Origin: Scoparia ambigualis
Taxonomy: Eukaryota; Arthropoda; Insecta; Lepidoptera; Crambidae
Length of the DNA stretch: 64,000 nt
Reading direction: 5' to 3'
Assembly: GCA_963921215.1 (NCBI GenBank)
Contig: OY992523.1
Span: forward strand, 16,018,828 to 16,082,827
Position numbers and translations under genes: made by a program. This document shows, piece by piece, positions 1 through 10,932 of this stretch (position 1 is its first letter; every line of letters begins with the position of its first letter). Under the pieces are notes generated by a model. It was not told the DNA's origin and made no database searches. It worked only from the letters and a program-made list of their open reading frames with translations.

Positions 1-1864
1 TTTCAACTTCGTTTTGTAGATTCATTCAAGTTTTTGGGAACCAGCTTAAGCAAATTAGCAGATACTTTGGAACCAGAAGACTTCAAATATTTAAAAAAAA
101 ACTTTCCTTGTGAACTTAAATTAAAGCTGCTCACTCGTAAGGGCATATATCCATATGAATATATGAACTCGTGGGAACGATATCAAGAACAGTCACTTCC
201 AGAAAAAAAATATTTTTATAGTTCACTCATTGATCAAGATATTTCTGAAGATGATTACCATCATGCACATTTAATTTGGTCAACATTTAATATTTCAGAT
301 TTAGGAAGTTACACGGATTTATATTTGAAAACTGATGTGCTTTTATTAGCAGATATTTTCGAAAAGTTTAGACGGACTTGCAAACGTCACTATCAATTAG
401 ATCCAGCTTTCTACTTAACCGCGCCGAGTTTATCCTTTGACGCGATGTTATTAAAGACAGGGATACAGCTCGAACTTATTGATAATTTAGCTATGGTCCG
501 AATGTTACAGAGTGGTATCAGAGGTGGTGTTTGTTTATGCTCTCATAGATATGCTAAAGCAAATAATGTATTTTTACCAGATTATGACAATTCTGTACCT
601 AGTTCTTATATAACATATATTGATTGCAATAATTTGTATGGTCATAGTATGTCTCAATACTTACCATTGAACAGTTTTCGGTTTCTAGATCAACATGAGA
701 TTGATAATTTAGATGTTTGTCAAATTTCAACAAGAGGCAGAGTATGGTTTTATACTTGAAGTGGATTTAGAATATCCAAAGCATTTACATAATTTACATA
801 ACGATTTACCATTTTGTCCAGAAAAATGCATTCCACCAGGAGGAAAAAATCATAAACTCGTTCCTAATTTATATGACAAATTTTTATATGTTATACATTA
901 TATTCATTTAAAAACTTGTTTATAACATGGATTGATACTGAAGAAAATTCATCGGGTTATCACTTTCAGACAAAGTCCGTATCTGAAACAATACATTGAT
1001 TTAAATACAACACTAAGGCAAAATAGTTCATCAACTTTTGAACAAGATTTTTTCAAACTTTTGAATAATAGTGTGTTTGGAAAAACATTAGAAAATACTG
1101 AAAAACGTGTCAAAGTTCATTTAGTTAATCAGTGGTTCGATCAGGACAATGTAACTAAAAAACGAAAAAGTGCGCAACAGCTTATTGCACGTCCAAATTT
1201 TCATAGCTCCTCGGTATTTACAGAAAATTTAGTAGCAGTGCAGTTAAAACCCGAGCAAATATTTATGAATAAACCAATATACATTGGCTTCACTGTTTTA
1301 GAATTATCAAAAAGCCTTATGTATAATTTCCATTATTCTATTATTAAACCTTTTTACAACACCAATGTGCGGATGTCTTACACGGACACCGACAGTTTTG
1401 TTTACCACATACAAACAGATGATTTTTATAAAGATTTAAAAAATAATTTTTTACCTTACTTTGATACAAGTAATTATTGTAAAACGAATCAATTTGCCTT
1501 ACCAATTCAAAATAAAAAAGTTCCAGGTTTATTTAAAGATGAAATGGGAGGAAAAATTATATCTGAATTTGTAGGGCTTCGCTCAAAGCTATACTGCATT
1601 AAAACTACAGACAGCACAATTAAGAAAGCAAAGGGTATTAAAAAAAACATCGTAGGTAAGTTCAATGTCACGGATTATGAAAAAACACTTTTTAATGGAG
1701 ACATTGTTCGTAGAACAAATATTCTGTTTAAAACAATTAAACACGAAATTTTTACATGTGCTGTGAATAAAATTGCCCTATCTAGCGATGATGATAAGCG
1801 GTTAATATCAAATGACAAAGTTTCTACTAAAGCATGGGGACATACAAGTATATTGAATTTTTAA
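1..1864 (+). pseudogene. Polinton/Maverick-type protein-primed DNA polymerase B, C-terminal part, broken
   Basis: Replicative family-B DNA polymerase of a Polinton (DNA_pol_B_2 type). All three palm motifs are visible: DCNNLYG (motif A, about nt 620-640), LLNNSVFGKT (motif B, about 1060-1090) and YTDTDS (motif C, nt 1379-1396, with the catalytic aspartates). The N-terminal exonuclease and TP domains lie left of the window edge. The frame changes near 720-760, and a single in-frame TAA at 923-925 follows; the rest is open to TAA at 1864. It is transcribed toward the structural genes at 10.9-15.5 kb, which are on the other strand, the usual convergent Polinton layout. Family assignment is firm; the copy is inactive as read. 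Confidence 0.9.
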
Positions 1865-2040
1865 CATTTTTCTTGTTATAAATTTTTTAATTGTTGAGTT
1901 ATATTTAATATTTGTAAATTTAAAAAAGATATGTTATGCCTTAGATTAGTAAATTCAAAGTGCGAGTATATCTTCAATGATATGTTAATATGTGCTACAT
2001 GCTTTAATAAAGTTTATAAATTATTAATAGAATAATAATG

Positions 2041-2130
2041 TTTGTCTTGCATAAAATATAATGTAATTATGCTACATCATACGTACCTACTAAAGTTCAT
2101 AAAATATTAATAGAACATAAGTTTTCTTGT
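2041..2130 (+). repeat. Direct repeat unit, copy 1
   Basis: About 90 bp beginning TTTGTCTTGCATAAAATATA, matching 2663-2750 with a few substitutions. Both copies run through a TGCTACATCA core to an AT-rich TTAATA end. Origin unknown; it may belong to the Polinton non-coding region. Confidence 0.7.
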
Positions 2131-2662
2131 ATGGTAAATATCGCTTTCCCCGAGTGGTGAAACCTGGAAATAGACAAGCGCTGTTTAATGATTGTTTAAC
2201 GGCATAATAGTTTTTCATATGTGTACTTATCTGTACTGTTTAGACCTATTTCAAGTATTTTTAAGGGTATTTATGTATTTCACTTACTGGAAATGTCCAC
2301 CGTTTCGTAACACGTTGTTGCTAGCTTCACCAAGTTTTTAACAACATAAAACCAAGGAACGAGTGAGCAATTATGTAGAATTGTTATTTTTGGCTTGTGT
2401 ATGGAACGCATTGATTTCTGACCACTAATTGTGAGGATGTAATCATTACGTTACGTAATAAATGTTAAGCTTAGAGTCCATGGACAAGAAAACAAAATGA
2501 CATAACAGTATTTTTCAAACTACAGTTCATATAGGTTAAGGAATCTGGTACATTCTGCCAATGGTTGTTTTGATTGTCTGTTAGTTTTCTCTATATATAC
2601 TTTTATTATTATGTGTTTTATGTAAATCTGTACCTATGTTTTTTTATAATAATTAAATTTAA

Positions 2663-2750
2663 GTTTGCCTTGTATAAAATATAATGTAATTGTGCTACAT
2701 CAATATTACGTACCTAATAAAATTCATGTAATATTAATATTTGTTTTCTT
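2663..2750 (+). repeat. Direct repeat unit, copy 2
   Basis: Diverged copy of 2041-2130, starting GTTTGCCTTGTATAAAATAT. The two copies are about 620 bp apart. Confidence 0.7.
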
Positions 2751-2767
2751 TATAAAACCTTAATACT

Positions 2768-3008
2768 TCATCATCATCAGCTCATTTTATGTCCCCACTG
2801 CTGGGACATGATTCTTCCCTATGGATGGATAGGGAAAACGGGTCAAACCACCACGCGGGTCAATTGTGGATTGGTGGTTGCTGATTATTGCTAATGCAGC
2901 CGGGACCAGCGGCTTAACAAGCCTTCCGAAGCACGGCGGAGCTCGAGATTATAAGTTTTTGGTCACCCATCAGACGACCTACTTTGCAAAGTTGCTTAAC
3001 CTTTCTAC
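2768..3008 (-). repeat. Short interspersed repeat with (ATC)n end, RTE/SINE type, copy 1
   Basis: On + it begins with an ATC microsatellite (CATCATCATCAG) followed by CCCACTGCTGGG, and includes CTTAACAAGCCTTCCGAAGC. The same order occurs at 34964-35258. Microsatellite 3' ends of this type suggest that the element runs on - and ends in (GAT)n, as RTE-clade LINEs and their SINEs do. It is non-coding and 5'-truncated. The clade is inferred; the repeat relation is seen directly. Confidence 0.7.
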
Positions 3009-3348
3009 TTACCTTATAAAATTTAGGTTCTAATCATCATCTACACAATTATTGTTTTTTCATGATATCAAGAATGCTATAAAGACAAGTGCGAACGTGA
3101 ATTGCACAGCGACACAAACATGCATCATTGTAATAAGAACCACACCAATAAATCTGTAATGATGTGTGAGTCAATAGCTAACAAAATTGCATATTGTGCA
3201 ATTAAATTACGATATCAATAATTCACTCTGTAGTTGAAAATAGGTAACGAATTCGAGTCCTGACAAGTTTGTGTTTCATGGCATGCGTTTGCTGCTGCCT
3301 CAGCAATAGGAATTATTTTACATACACACTCATACCTAAGTCAATGCC

Positions 3349-3379
3349 TATATAAGTACTTACTTAGAGTATAAAATAG
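3349..3379 (+). promoter_or_regulatory. Two TATA-like boxes upstream of the spliced ORF
   Basis: TATATAAG at 3349-3356 and TATAAAATAG at 3370-3379 lie 75-105 bp upstream of the ATG at 3453. Their position suits a Pol II promoter, but AT-rich DNA yields such boxes by chance. Confidence 0.35.
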
Positions 3380-3452
3380 CATCATATTGAAATACAAATT
3401 TATTTACATAAAAACATCGGAGTAAACAGCAACAAAGCAGCGTTTCAATAAC

Positions 3453-4034
3453 ATGGTAAGTTATTTTAAAAAGTTCAACGTGATGATTAAAATGTTATTC
3501 TTCTCTATAGTAGATTTACAGTAAATAACTCATTTTTATTTTTTATTTTTTCAGAATTCCCAAGGCAATAGTACCCAAGACATCGTGCCAAGCCAAAGCT
3601 TGCTCCATGTGACAAGCAAAGGCCTTGAACGATCACCTTCTCCGGTTTTGCAAGATGCGCAAGACCCGCTAGAGGGATTCAGCCAAATGTTCCCGCCTTG
3701 GTTGGTAGAACGACCGGATTCGCCGTTACTTCATAAGATTCGCAAACAACAAACGGCTTCCAAAAGGCAACCGAGGAAAAGAAGCTTTTTGAAAAATTTT
3801 CATGGGCAGCAGCAATCGTTTGTTTTAAAAAGTGATAAAACTAAAGGACGGCGGCTGATAAAGATCCAAATAATAGACTTAGAATCACAAGTGTCTAGTG
3901 AGTCGGACGATAATAATACTCTCCTTAGTGCACAATATGTGGTAACCGATGACGTGGACCAAATTATGGACCAAACGGAGAGTGTTATAAACAATATCTC
4001 AAAAAAGTTGTGTGGGTATAGCTATAGTTTTTAA
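3453..4034 (+). CDS. Hypothetical protein with an intron directly after the start codon
   Basis: Exon 1 would contribute only the ATG (3453-3455), followed by a GTAAGT donor at 3456. A T-rich tract ends in TTTTTTCAG, with exon 2 starting at 3555. The joined frame is open to TAA at 4034, giving about 161 residues. The protein has a basic patch (KRQPRKRSFLK), an acidic C-terminal half (SSESDDNN, DDVDQIMDQ) and no domain I recognise. It lies just upstream of a LINE ORF1 and could be that LINE's 5' region or an unrelated gene cut by the insertion. The splice model is an inference from consensus sites; no homologue is known to me. Confidence 0.45.
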
Positions 4035-4188
4035 AACTATCACTAGACAATTATTTGTAAATTAAATTTCTCAAGTAAACGTTATGCGTAACGATTTTGT
4101 TACGTATAAGTCTACAGAGATACATTTTATTAATAGAGTTATGATATATCACAAAATAGATAATAAAAGTCGGCTATAATTATGTTTA

Positions 4189-5820
4189 ATGTTTAATGTA
4201 GCACAAAACACAGAGGCGAAACTTCGGCAAGTTCTCCATGAACTTAAACTATCCAAGGATACCTGCAACCAGCTACTCCGGGAAAGAGATGAAAGTGAGG
4301 AAGAAATAAAAATCATCATAGGGAAGAACACACAATTGAAAACCGAGCTTGCTACACTGCACAATGAACACTCCGAGGTGCTTCATCAACAAGACCAGCT
4401 GCAACGCACTATTGAAGCATTTGATGATTGCAACACCACCTATGAGAGGGCCCTGAATCGCATCACTGAGCTGGAGCAAGAGTTGGCAAGGGCATACAAA
4501 CGCATATCTCAGCAGGATGAACAAACCCAATATAATCAAGCGGAAGTCACCCTGAACCTTTTTGACGAACTGATGGCATCACCTGGCGGATTTTCGGCTG
4601 TTTCTGCAGAGCATCAACAGCTCCCAAACACCAGTTTATTATATGTTTCACCAAAGCAACGAGTAGTACCTACCAATGATAGTAAAGTAAAATGTAATTA
4701 CTTGGGTACTAACAAAATTAAGAAATATGTAAAAATTAATAGGTATATTAGGAAAACAGAAAAGCTTATTAAAAAGAATAATTGTTTTTATAAAAATATT
4801 GCGCTTAGGAAAGAACGCATGAGTTTGATGGACTCTCTAGACATTTACGATTCTAAACTAAAAGAAAGTAGACAGGTGTATGATCGAGATACCAAACAAC
4901 TACAATCTGACATACAGAGATTACATGAGTCTCTTGATACTTTAAATAAAAAATACTTGTTGTCGCAAAAAGAAATTGAAGAACACATTAAGTCTGCCAC
5001 AGAGTTAGTAGATCTGTGCAAGTACAATGCAGAACGATATGACTCTCTTTTGAACAATCAAGTAGATTTGTTGCCATCCGTAACACCCATAAAGAGTGTC
5101 ATAAATGGTATCCCAGTGGTACCCTGTGCTACATTTGCTAATAATAATAATATATCGAGTGATAGAAAGTTAATAAAACGCAACCTACCTTTAGACAAAG
5201 ATTCTTCTGTTGAAGGAATGTCTAGAAAAACTCTTATCTTTTCTGACAAGATAGGTCAGGGCCTGGGTCCGCAGCTTAAATCTAAACTCAGCCACGAGCT
5301 TATAAACTTTTGCAATCCAGGCCAAACATTCACTAATTTAGTAAGTACATTAAGCAAGCAGGAGTTGAATCATTCAACAAATGCTCTAATACTGTGTGGT
5401 GATAGTCTCACAATAAAAAAGCGTGACCTTTTAAAAAGCATAGAGAGTTTAATTGATATACAATCTAAAACTCATTGTAAAATAATAGTTTGTGCCTTTC
5501 CCTATGCCTGTAACTTATCGTGGAAACAAAACAAACAGATCTTTGATTTGAACTTACTTTTGTATAACTCCACTTATCGTCACAGTGACAGTATTGTATT
5601 TTTTGATACAAATAAATTTATATCTAGTTTTAAGTTGACTACTGATTCTATGTATTTAATATACAAAGACAGGCTACAGATAGCATCATTGCTAGCATAT
5701 AATTTAAAAGACACAGTTATAAGTAGTATAACAATGTCGACCCAAAATTATCGCACTGTTAGTATTTCTACTAATGTAAATTTAGTTGATAAGTCTTGCA
5801 CAACCTCTAGTTTAAACTAA
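4189..5820 (+). CDS. LINE ORF1 protein with coiled coil and SGNH-esterase-like domain
   Basis: 543 residues. Residues about 5-115 form a heptad-rich coiled coil (many E/L/K, for example LRQVLHELKLSKDTCNQLL). A lysine-rich stretch follows near 170-205, then a second coiled coil (about 215-290). The C-terminal third resembles the esterase domain of CR1-type ORF1 proteins, with a GDSL motif (CGDSLT) at about residue 404. The closing block that usually supplies the catalytic D..H reads KDRLQIASLLA and lacks the histidine, so hydrolase activity is doubtful. Such ORF1 proteins bind the LINE RNA in the RNP. The frame is intact from ATG to TAA, and ORF2 begins 50 bp downstream in another frame. Confidence 0.8.
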   Translation: MFNVAQNTEAKLRQVLHELKLSKDTCNQLLRERDESEEEIKIIIGKNTQLKTELATLHNEHSEVLHQQDQLQRTIEAFDDCNTTYERALNRITELEQELARAYKRISQQDEQTQYNQAEVTLNLFDELMASPGGFSAVSAEHQQLPNTSLLYVSPKQRVVPTNDSKVKCNYLGTNKIKKYVKINRYIRKTEKLIKKNNCFYKNIALRKERMSLMDSLDIYDSKLKESRQVYDRDTKQLQSDIQRLHESLDTLNKKYLLSQKEIEEHIKSATELVDLCKYNAERYDSLLNNQVDLLPSVTPIKSVINGIPVVPCATFANNNNISSDRKLIKRNLPLDKDSSVEGMSRKTLIFSDKIGQGLGPQLKSKLSHELINFCNPGQTFTNLVSTLSKQELNHSTNALILCGDSLTIKKRDLLKSIESLIDIQSKTHCKIIVCAFPYACNLSWKQNKQIFDLNLLLYNSTYRHSDSIVFFDTNKFISSFKLTTDSMYLIYKDRLQIASLLAYNLKDTVISSITMSTQNYRTVSISTNVNLVDKSCTTSSLN

Positions 5821-7795
5821 GAGGTAAGACAAAAGCCAGCCCTATCCAAATTAAAATAGTTCATCAAAACATGCAGGGCCTGGCCGGCAAAGAGTTAGAA
5901 ATTGAACTTTTTTTATTACATGAAGATATAAACATTTTATGTATAACTGAGCACTGGCTTAAAGATTATCAGTTAATTTTTAATATTAAAAACTTTCAGC
6001 TTTCCAGTGCTTTTACTAGAACAAATGCAATTCGCGGCGGATCCTTAATATTTGTTAATTACAGTAAACATAAGATTACGGAACGAAAGGATGTAGTTTC
6101 CCTTTCTATTGAACGCGTTATTGAGCTGTCATGTGTCGAGTTAGAGAAATTTATAATTGTTTGTGTATATCGACCTCCTTCTGGTAATTTTAGTGTCTTT
6201 GAAGCCACTATGGAAGATGTAATTAAGAAGATTTGTAAATCTAAAAAGAAAATAGTAATTTGTGGGGATTTCAATGTAAATTTATTAGACAGTCATTCAA
6301 CTAGTGTAAGATTAATCTCGTTGTTTAAATCATTTGATTTGGATTACCAATTTAGAGAACCGACTAGAATTACAGCAACCACTGCAACCTGCTTAGACAA
6401 TTTTTTTTGTAACTTTGCTCCTGAGTCTAAGTTCATACTAACTAATTTATCTTCAGATCACTGTGGGCAAAAAATAGCTTTTACTGAATATGGACACCCT
6501 AACTGAGAAGAAATATCTTGTAGGCCAGTGACAGAGAAACAGGTTAAAATTTTCAAGCATAACATAACTGCTAAACTTGCATGTTTACCATTTATACAGG
6601 AAAATCCAGATGCTCTTTACAAGCATTTTTTTGATCTTATAAACGGTGAATTTAATAAAACTTTCTCTATTAAAAAGTTTAAAACTAATATTTCAATGAA
6701 ATTTAGGGATTGGGCTACAGCTGGTTTGCATAAAAGTAGGGCTAAGTTGTATGACTTATATGAGCAGAAAAAATATAATAATAGTCCAAGTTTTCTAGAG
6801 TATATCAAAAAGTATTCGAAAACTTTTAGGAAGGCTTGTGCATGTGCCAAGTCATTATTTATTAGTGAAAAAATTAAAAAGTCTGATAACAAAATAAAGG
6901 CAACATGGAACTGCATAAACCGCGAAACTGGTAAAATAAAGCCACGTGATACTAAGTTTTCTTTAAGAATAGGCAATAGCTTTTTAAGTGAAGACAATAA
7001 AGTTGCTGATGCTTTTGAACAGTTTTTTACAAATATACCAATTGCCACAACTATGTTACTCAACTCTTCACCAAGTAATGCAGAAATTCTGCTAAACAAG
7101 TATGTACCCATGTGTAATGAAGTGTTCAAATTTAAACACGTAAACTGTAAAGACGTACTTAAATCCTTTAAATCTTTAAAAATAAAAAACACTTGTGATT
7201 TGTGGGATATTTCAACAAAAATTATTAATAATATTATCGAGTCCATTGCGCCTTTTCTTGTAGTCATATTCAATAGCTGTGTTGACGAAGGAGTTTTCCC
7301 AGATCTCATGAAGAATAGCAAAGTTCTGCCACTTTTCAAATCGGGTTGTAAAGATGACCCGAGCAATTTCAGGCCTATTTCGATTTTACCTACTCTTAGT
7401 AAAGTTTTTGAAAAACTTATTTTAGATCAACTCGGCTCCCACTTCGCTATAAACCACCTTTTTCACAGTGAACAGTATGGTTTTACCAAGGGAAGGTCTA
7501 CTACTGATGCTGGTGTAGCTCTGCTAAAACACATATTTGAGGCTTGGGAGGGATCGCAGAATGCTTTTGGAGTGTTTTGTGATCTCTCCAAGGCTTTTGA
7601 TTGCGTTGAATACAACACCCTTTTAATAAAGCTAAAACACTATGGAGTGCACTCTGATGCCTTGAAATTGATTCAATCATATCATAGCGGCAGAATCCAA
7701 AAAGTTAGCGTGAACGGATCCATATCATCCGGATCTTCTGTGCTAATGGGGGTCCCACAAGGGTCAATACTAGGTCCATTTTTATTCTTAATCTA

Positions 7796-9406
7796 CACTC
7801 GGCGTCAAAAAAATCGCACCTCTTAGAAAATCACTTTCAAATGTCATTTACTCTTGATATGCACATGCAGTCGCATTAATTATGATTTTATTTACAAGGT
7901 TACTTAATTAACTTAATAAAAAACATTACTTTTCATTATCAAATAAAACCTAATGCAACAAATAAAGTGTCACAAAAATTCGATGCAAATTTTGCTACCC
8001 GTGAGAGTTGCTAGTTGCGCTTCCTTTGTGGGTATAAAACGGTCAACACGGGTTCAATGTGGGTCATTCGCTATTCAACCGTTGAAGAGGACACACGCAC
8101 AGATATTGATGGATACCACAGCTGATAAAGCCGCTCAAGTGGTTGCACTACTGCAATCAGGGGTGCGGCAGTGTGATGTCGCCCGGCAACTGAACCTGAG
8201 CCGTTATTCCGTTCGAAGAGTGTACCAGCGCTTCATAGAGACCGGTGGCTATATCCGCAGACACGGTTCGGGTAGACGTCGCTGCACTTCGGAAAGAGAC
8301 GACCGGTTCGTTGTGTCGAACTCTTTGAGAAATCGTTTCTCCAACGCTGTTGAGTTGCAACAGCAGCTCCAGGCAGTTCGCAGACGCACCGTAAGCGTAT
8401 CTACGGTTAGAAGAAGATTGAAGGAGAAGAAGATAGCGGCCCACAGAGCTGCTACGGGTCCAAAATTGACTGCAGCGCATCGGCGAGCCCGCTTGCAGTT
8501 TGCTCGTGACCACGTCGATTGGACCCTTGAGCAGTGGAGAGCTGTTCTCTTCTCAGACGAGACGCGAGTGTGTCTTTTCTGCAACGACCGACGGAGAAGA
8601 GTATACCGGAGGCAGGGTGAACGTTTCGCCCAAGCCTGCATCCAGGAGACGGTGGAATATGGTGGCGGATCCTGCATGTTCTGGGGCGGTATGTCTGCTG
8701 CCGGCAAAACCGACCTTGTCTGCGTCTCCCGGACTGGAGGTGCTCGCGGACAAGGGTCGCTGACTGCTCGCCGCTATGTCACTGAGGTCCTGGAAGTGCA
8801 TGTGGTCCCCTTTGCCGAATCTTTTGGCGAGGGGTTCACATTAATGCACGACAACGCTCGCGCTCACACTGCAGGCATCGTGAGCGACTTCTTGCAGAGG
8901 TCCCAAATCTCTGTGATGCAGTGGCCAGCGCGAAGTCCGGATCTGAATCCTATAGAGCACCTCTGGGACCATCTTAAACGTAAGGTTCGATCTCGGGATC
9001 CAGCTCCTTCGACTCTACAGGAGCTCCAAGACGCGGTGATTGAAGAATGGGGGCTTATCCCTCAAGAAGAGCTCCTGAAGTTGGTGAGGTCCATGAGGGA
9101 CCGTATGGAAGCCATGATCAGGGCAAGGGGGGGTAACACTAGATTTTAAGTTAATTTTAAGACACTTTTTGTACATTTTTCTTTGTAAATTATCTGTTGT
9201 TAATTAGGACTTAATTAAGGATTTTTATTATTTTATTAATTTTAATGTTGTTTGTATAATTATAATTAAACAGAAAGTTAAATTTAATTGTTTTTTGATA
9301 CTCCTTTTTGTTACCTTTCTAATGATACCCAACACTATCCTCTACATAAGGTTTAAGAATTTTTAAAGATGATTTTTAAAAGGTGCGATTTTTTTGACGC
9401 CGAGTG
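7796..9406 (+). mobile_element. Tc1-family DNA transposon, structurally complete
   Basis: Bounded by perfect 26-bp terminal inverted repeats (7796-7821 and 9381-9406) starting CACTCGGCGTCAAAAAAATC, with weaker similarity further in. The target TA is duplicated at 7794-7795 and 9407-9408. Removing the element and one TA restores the LINE RT reading LIYINDL, proving the borders. Total length is 1611 bp, the normal size for Tc1. It holds a single transposase gene on the + strand. Confidence 0.97.
8109..9149 (+). CDS. Tc1 transposase, DD34E
   Basis: Cut-and-paste transposase acting on the 26-bp inverted repeats. I take the ATG at 8109 (MDTTADKAAQVVAL), giving 346 residues, the family length; the frame is open further upstream to 7953 but that part looks like the element's 5' non-coding sequence. 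Residues about 8-120 form a paired helix-turn-helix region (QCDVARQLNLSRYSVRRVYQ) with a basic linker (GSGRRR). The catalytic triad is seen: FSDET, MHDNARAH and PIEHLWD, with 34 residues between the second D and the E. No stop or frameshift interrupts it, so this is a candidate active copy. Its GC content is well above that of the host LINE. Confidence 0.95.
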   Translation: MDTTADKAAQVVALLQSGVRQCDVARQLNLSRYSVRRVYQRFIETGGYIRRHGSGRRRCTSERDDRFVVSNSLRNRFSNAVELQQQLQAVRRRTVSVSTVRRRLKEKKIAAHRAATGPKLTAAHRRARLQFARDHVDWTLEQWRAVLFSDETRVCLFCNDRRRRVYRRQGERFAQACIQETVEYGGGSCMFWGGMSAAGKTDLVCVSRTGGARGQGSLTARRYVTEVLEVHVVPFAESFGEGFTLMHDNARAHTAGIVSDFLQRSQISVMQWPARSPDLNPIEHLWDHLKRKVRSRDPAPSTLQELQDAVIEEWGLIPQEELLKLVRSMRDRMEAMIRARGGNTRF

Positions 9407-10420
9407 TATATTAATGATTTACCATTTTATGCGGAAAACTTTTGCAATATTGTTTTGTTTGCTGACGATACATCTTTGATATTTAAGACTGATCGAAATA
9501 AAAATAGTTTTGATGACATCAACAGTGCCCTAACAGATGTGTTGAATTGGTTTACTACTAATAATCTTCAATTAAACGCGAAGAAAACCAAATGTATAAA
9601 TTTTACTCTACCTAACGTAAAGAATATTATAGGAAATAAAATTAAACTGAATGGTGAACTGTTGGACCTTGTTGATTTAACAGTTTTCTTAGGTATTACC
9701 TTAGATTCAAAAATACAGTGGTACCCTCATATTAGCACCCTTGCGGGGAGACTTAGTTCAGCTGCTTATGCTGTTAGGAAAATTAGGCATTTTACAGACG
9801 TGGAAACTGCTCGATTAGTCTATTTTAGTTACTTTCACAGTGTTATGTCCTATGGTATACTACTTTGGGGTAAAGCAGCAGATATATAAACCATTTTCAT
9901 TTTACAGAAAAGAGCAATAAGGTCCATATATAACCTAGGATCACGTGACTCCCTTAAGGAGCTGTTTAAAGAAATAAATATTCTTACAGTTGCATCACAA
10001 TTTATTTATAACTGTATTGTTTACGTGCGTCAAAACATTACTCATTTCAAAAAAAATTGCGATATACACAAACTAAATACTAGAAATAAGTATAAACTTG
10101 TAATTCCTAAATTTCGACTTCAGAAAGTTTATGGATCATTTATGGGACAAAGTGTCATAATTTACAATAAAATCCCGAACGATGTTATAATTTTGCCCTT
10201 TGACAAATTTAAGACACATGTTAAGGACAGACTTTTAGAAAATGGCTATTACACTGTAAGCGATTACATCAATGACAAAAATGCATGGAATTAACATTCC
10301 TCTAGTTTCGCAAACATTGTTCTAATGCGTTCATAGTGCCCGAGTAAAACTTGTAGATTCACTTTTGTTTTTATCTTTTATTTTATATAATTGTTTTATG
10401 ACTATTGACTGTATAATTTG

Positions 10421-10570
10421 GTAACGACATATTGTTTTGTAAATGTCGTTACCTCTATATTATTATAAAGCTGTGGAGTTTGTTGTGCCCGTTCTTCTCC
10501 ACAGCTAAAAAACTTCCTGAATGGGTGGGGTGGGTGGGTGGGTTCCTGAGCCTATCCATCCATCCATATA
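10421..10570 (+). other. LINE 3' UTR with two hairpins, a G-quadruplex motif and A-tail
   Basis: Two perfect hairpins: GTAACGACAT (10421-10430) with ATGTCGTTAC (10443-10452), then GCTGTGGAG (10470-10478) with CTCCACAGC (10497-10505). These are followed by five G-runs (GGGTGGGGTGGGTGGGTGGG, 10523-10542) and an A-tail at about 10569-10580. This is the 3' end of the LINE above and marks its insertion border. Confidence 0.75.
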
Positions 10571-10580
10571 AAAAAAAAAA

Positions 10581-10932
10581 TAATTGACGATTCAAAACGC
10601 TTAATTTAAGCTTACTGAATAAAGTTATTTTGATTTTTTTTTTTTAATGTATTAGTTTAGTAAGTTTTCATGTATTTCTTATTTTTCAGTAATAAATCTA
10701 ATTAAATAAGATTGTATTGTTTCATTAATGATTACCTATTTAAGTTTAAAAATAAAACACAAAAACAAAATTAGTATTTTTTATTTAAATTATTATTTAT
10801 TACAATTTTTCAAACGATAACTGTGAAAAGGTACATTTTGCATTTTAAAATTAAATTAGTCTTATCCTATGATTTAAAAAATCCTTTTTTATTTTTACAA
10901 AAGCAAATTTTATTTAAACTTATAATTACATT
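10581..10932. other. AT-rich non-coding stretch
   Basis: No gene seen. It lies between the LINE tail and the last structural gene of the Polinton and is probably Polinton intergenic DNA. Confidence 0.5.

Larger units (their letters stand above)
1865..2766. other. AT-rich non-coding spacer downstream of the polymerase
   Basis: No reading frame with recognisable content. It contains two diverged copies of an unit of about 90 bp (see the repeat entries), and weaker matches to the unit just before the first copy (1960-2030). Confidence 0.6.
5871..10294 (+). pseudogene. LINE ORF2: AP-type endonuclease plus reverse transcriptase, split by Tc1
   Basis: CR1/Jockey-like non-LTR ORF2. The N-terminal exonuclease/endonuclease/phosphatase domain (5871-6500) shows ITEHWL, YRPPSG, CGDFNVN and SDH. 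The RT part shows FRPISILP, GFTKGRSTTDAG, FCDLSKAFDCV, VPQGSILGPFLF and, beyond the insertion, FADDTS (catalytic aspartates). The C-terminus has the usual IYNKIPND..F..H tail. All segments are in one frame apart from the 1611-bp Tc1 element plus its duplicated TA at 7794-9408. The only coding lesions seen are TGA at 6504-6506 (between EN and RT) and TAA at 9887-9889. Upstream of the first ATG the frame stays open into the end of ORF1, so the true start is uncertain. Confidence 0.9.

Noticed and set aside
8157..8801. Antisense and shifted ORFs within the Tc1 transposase
   Set aside because: Shadows of the GC-rich real coding frame.
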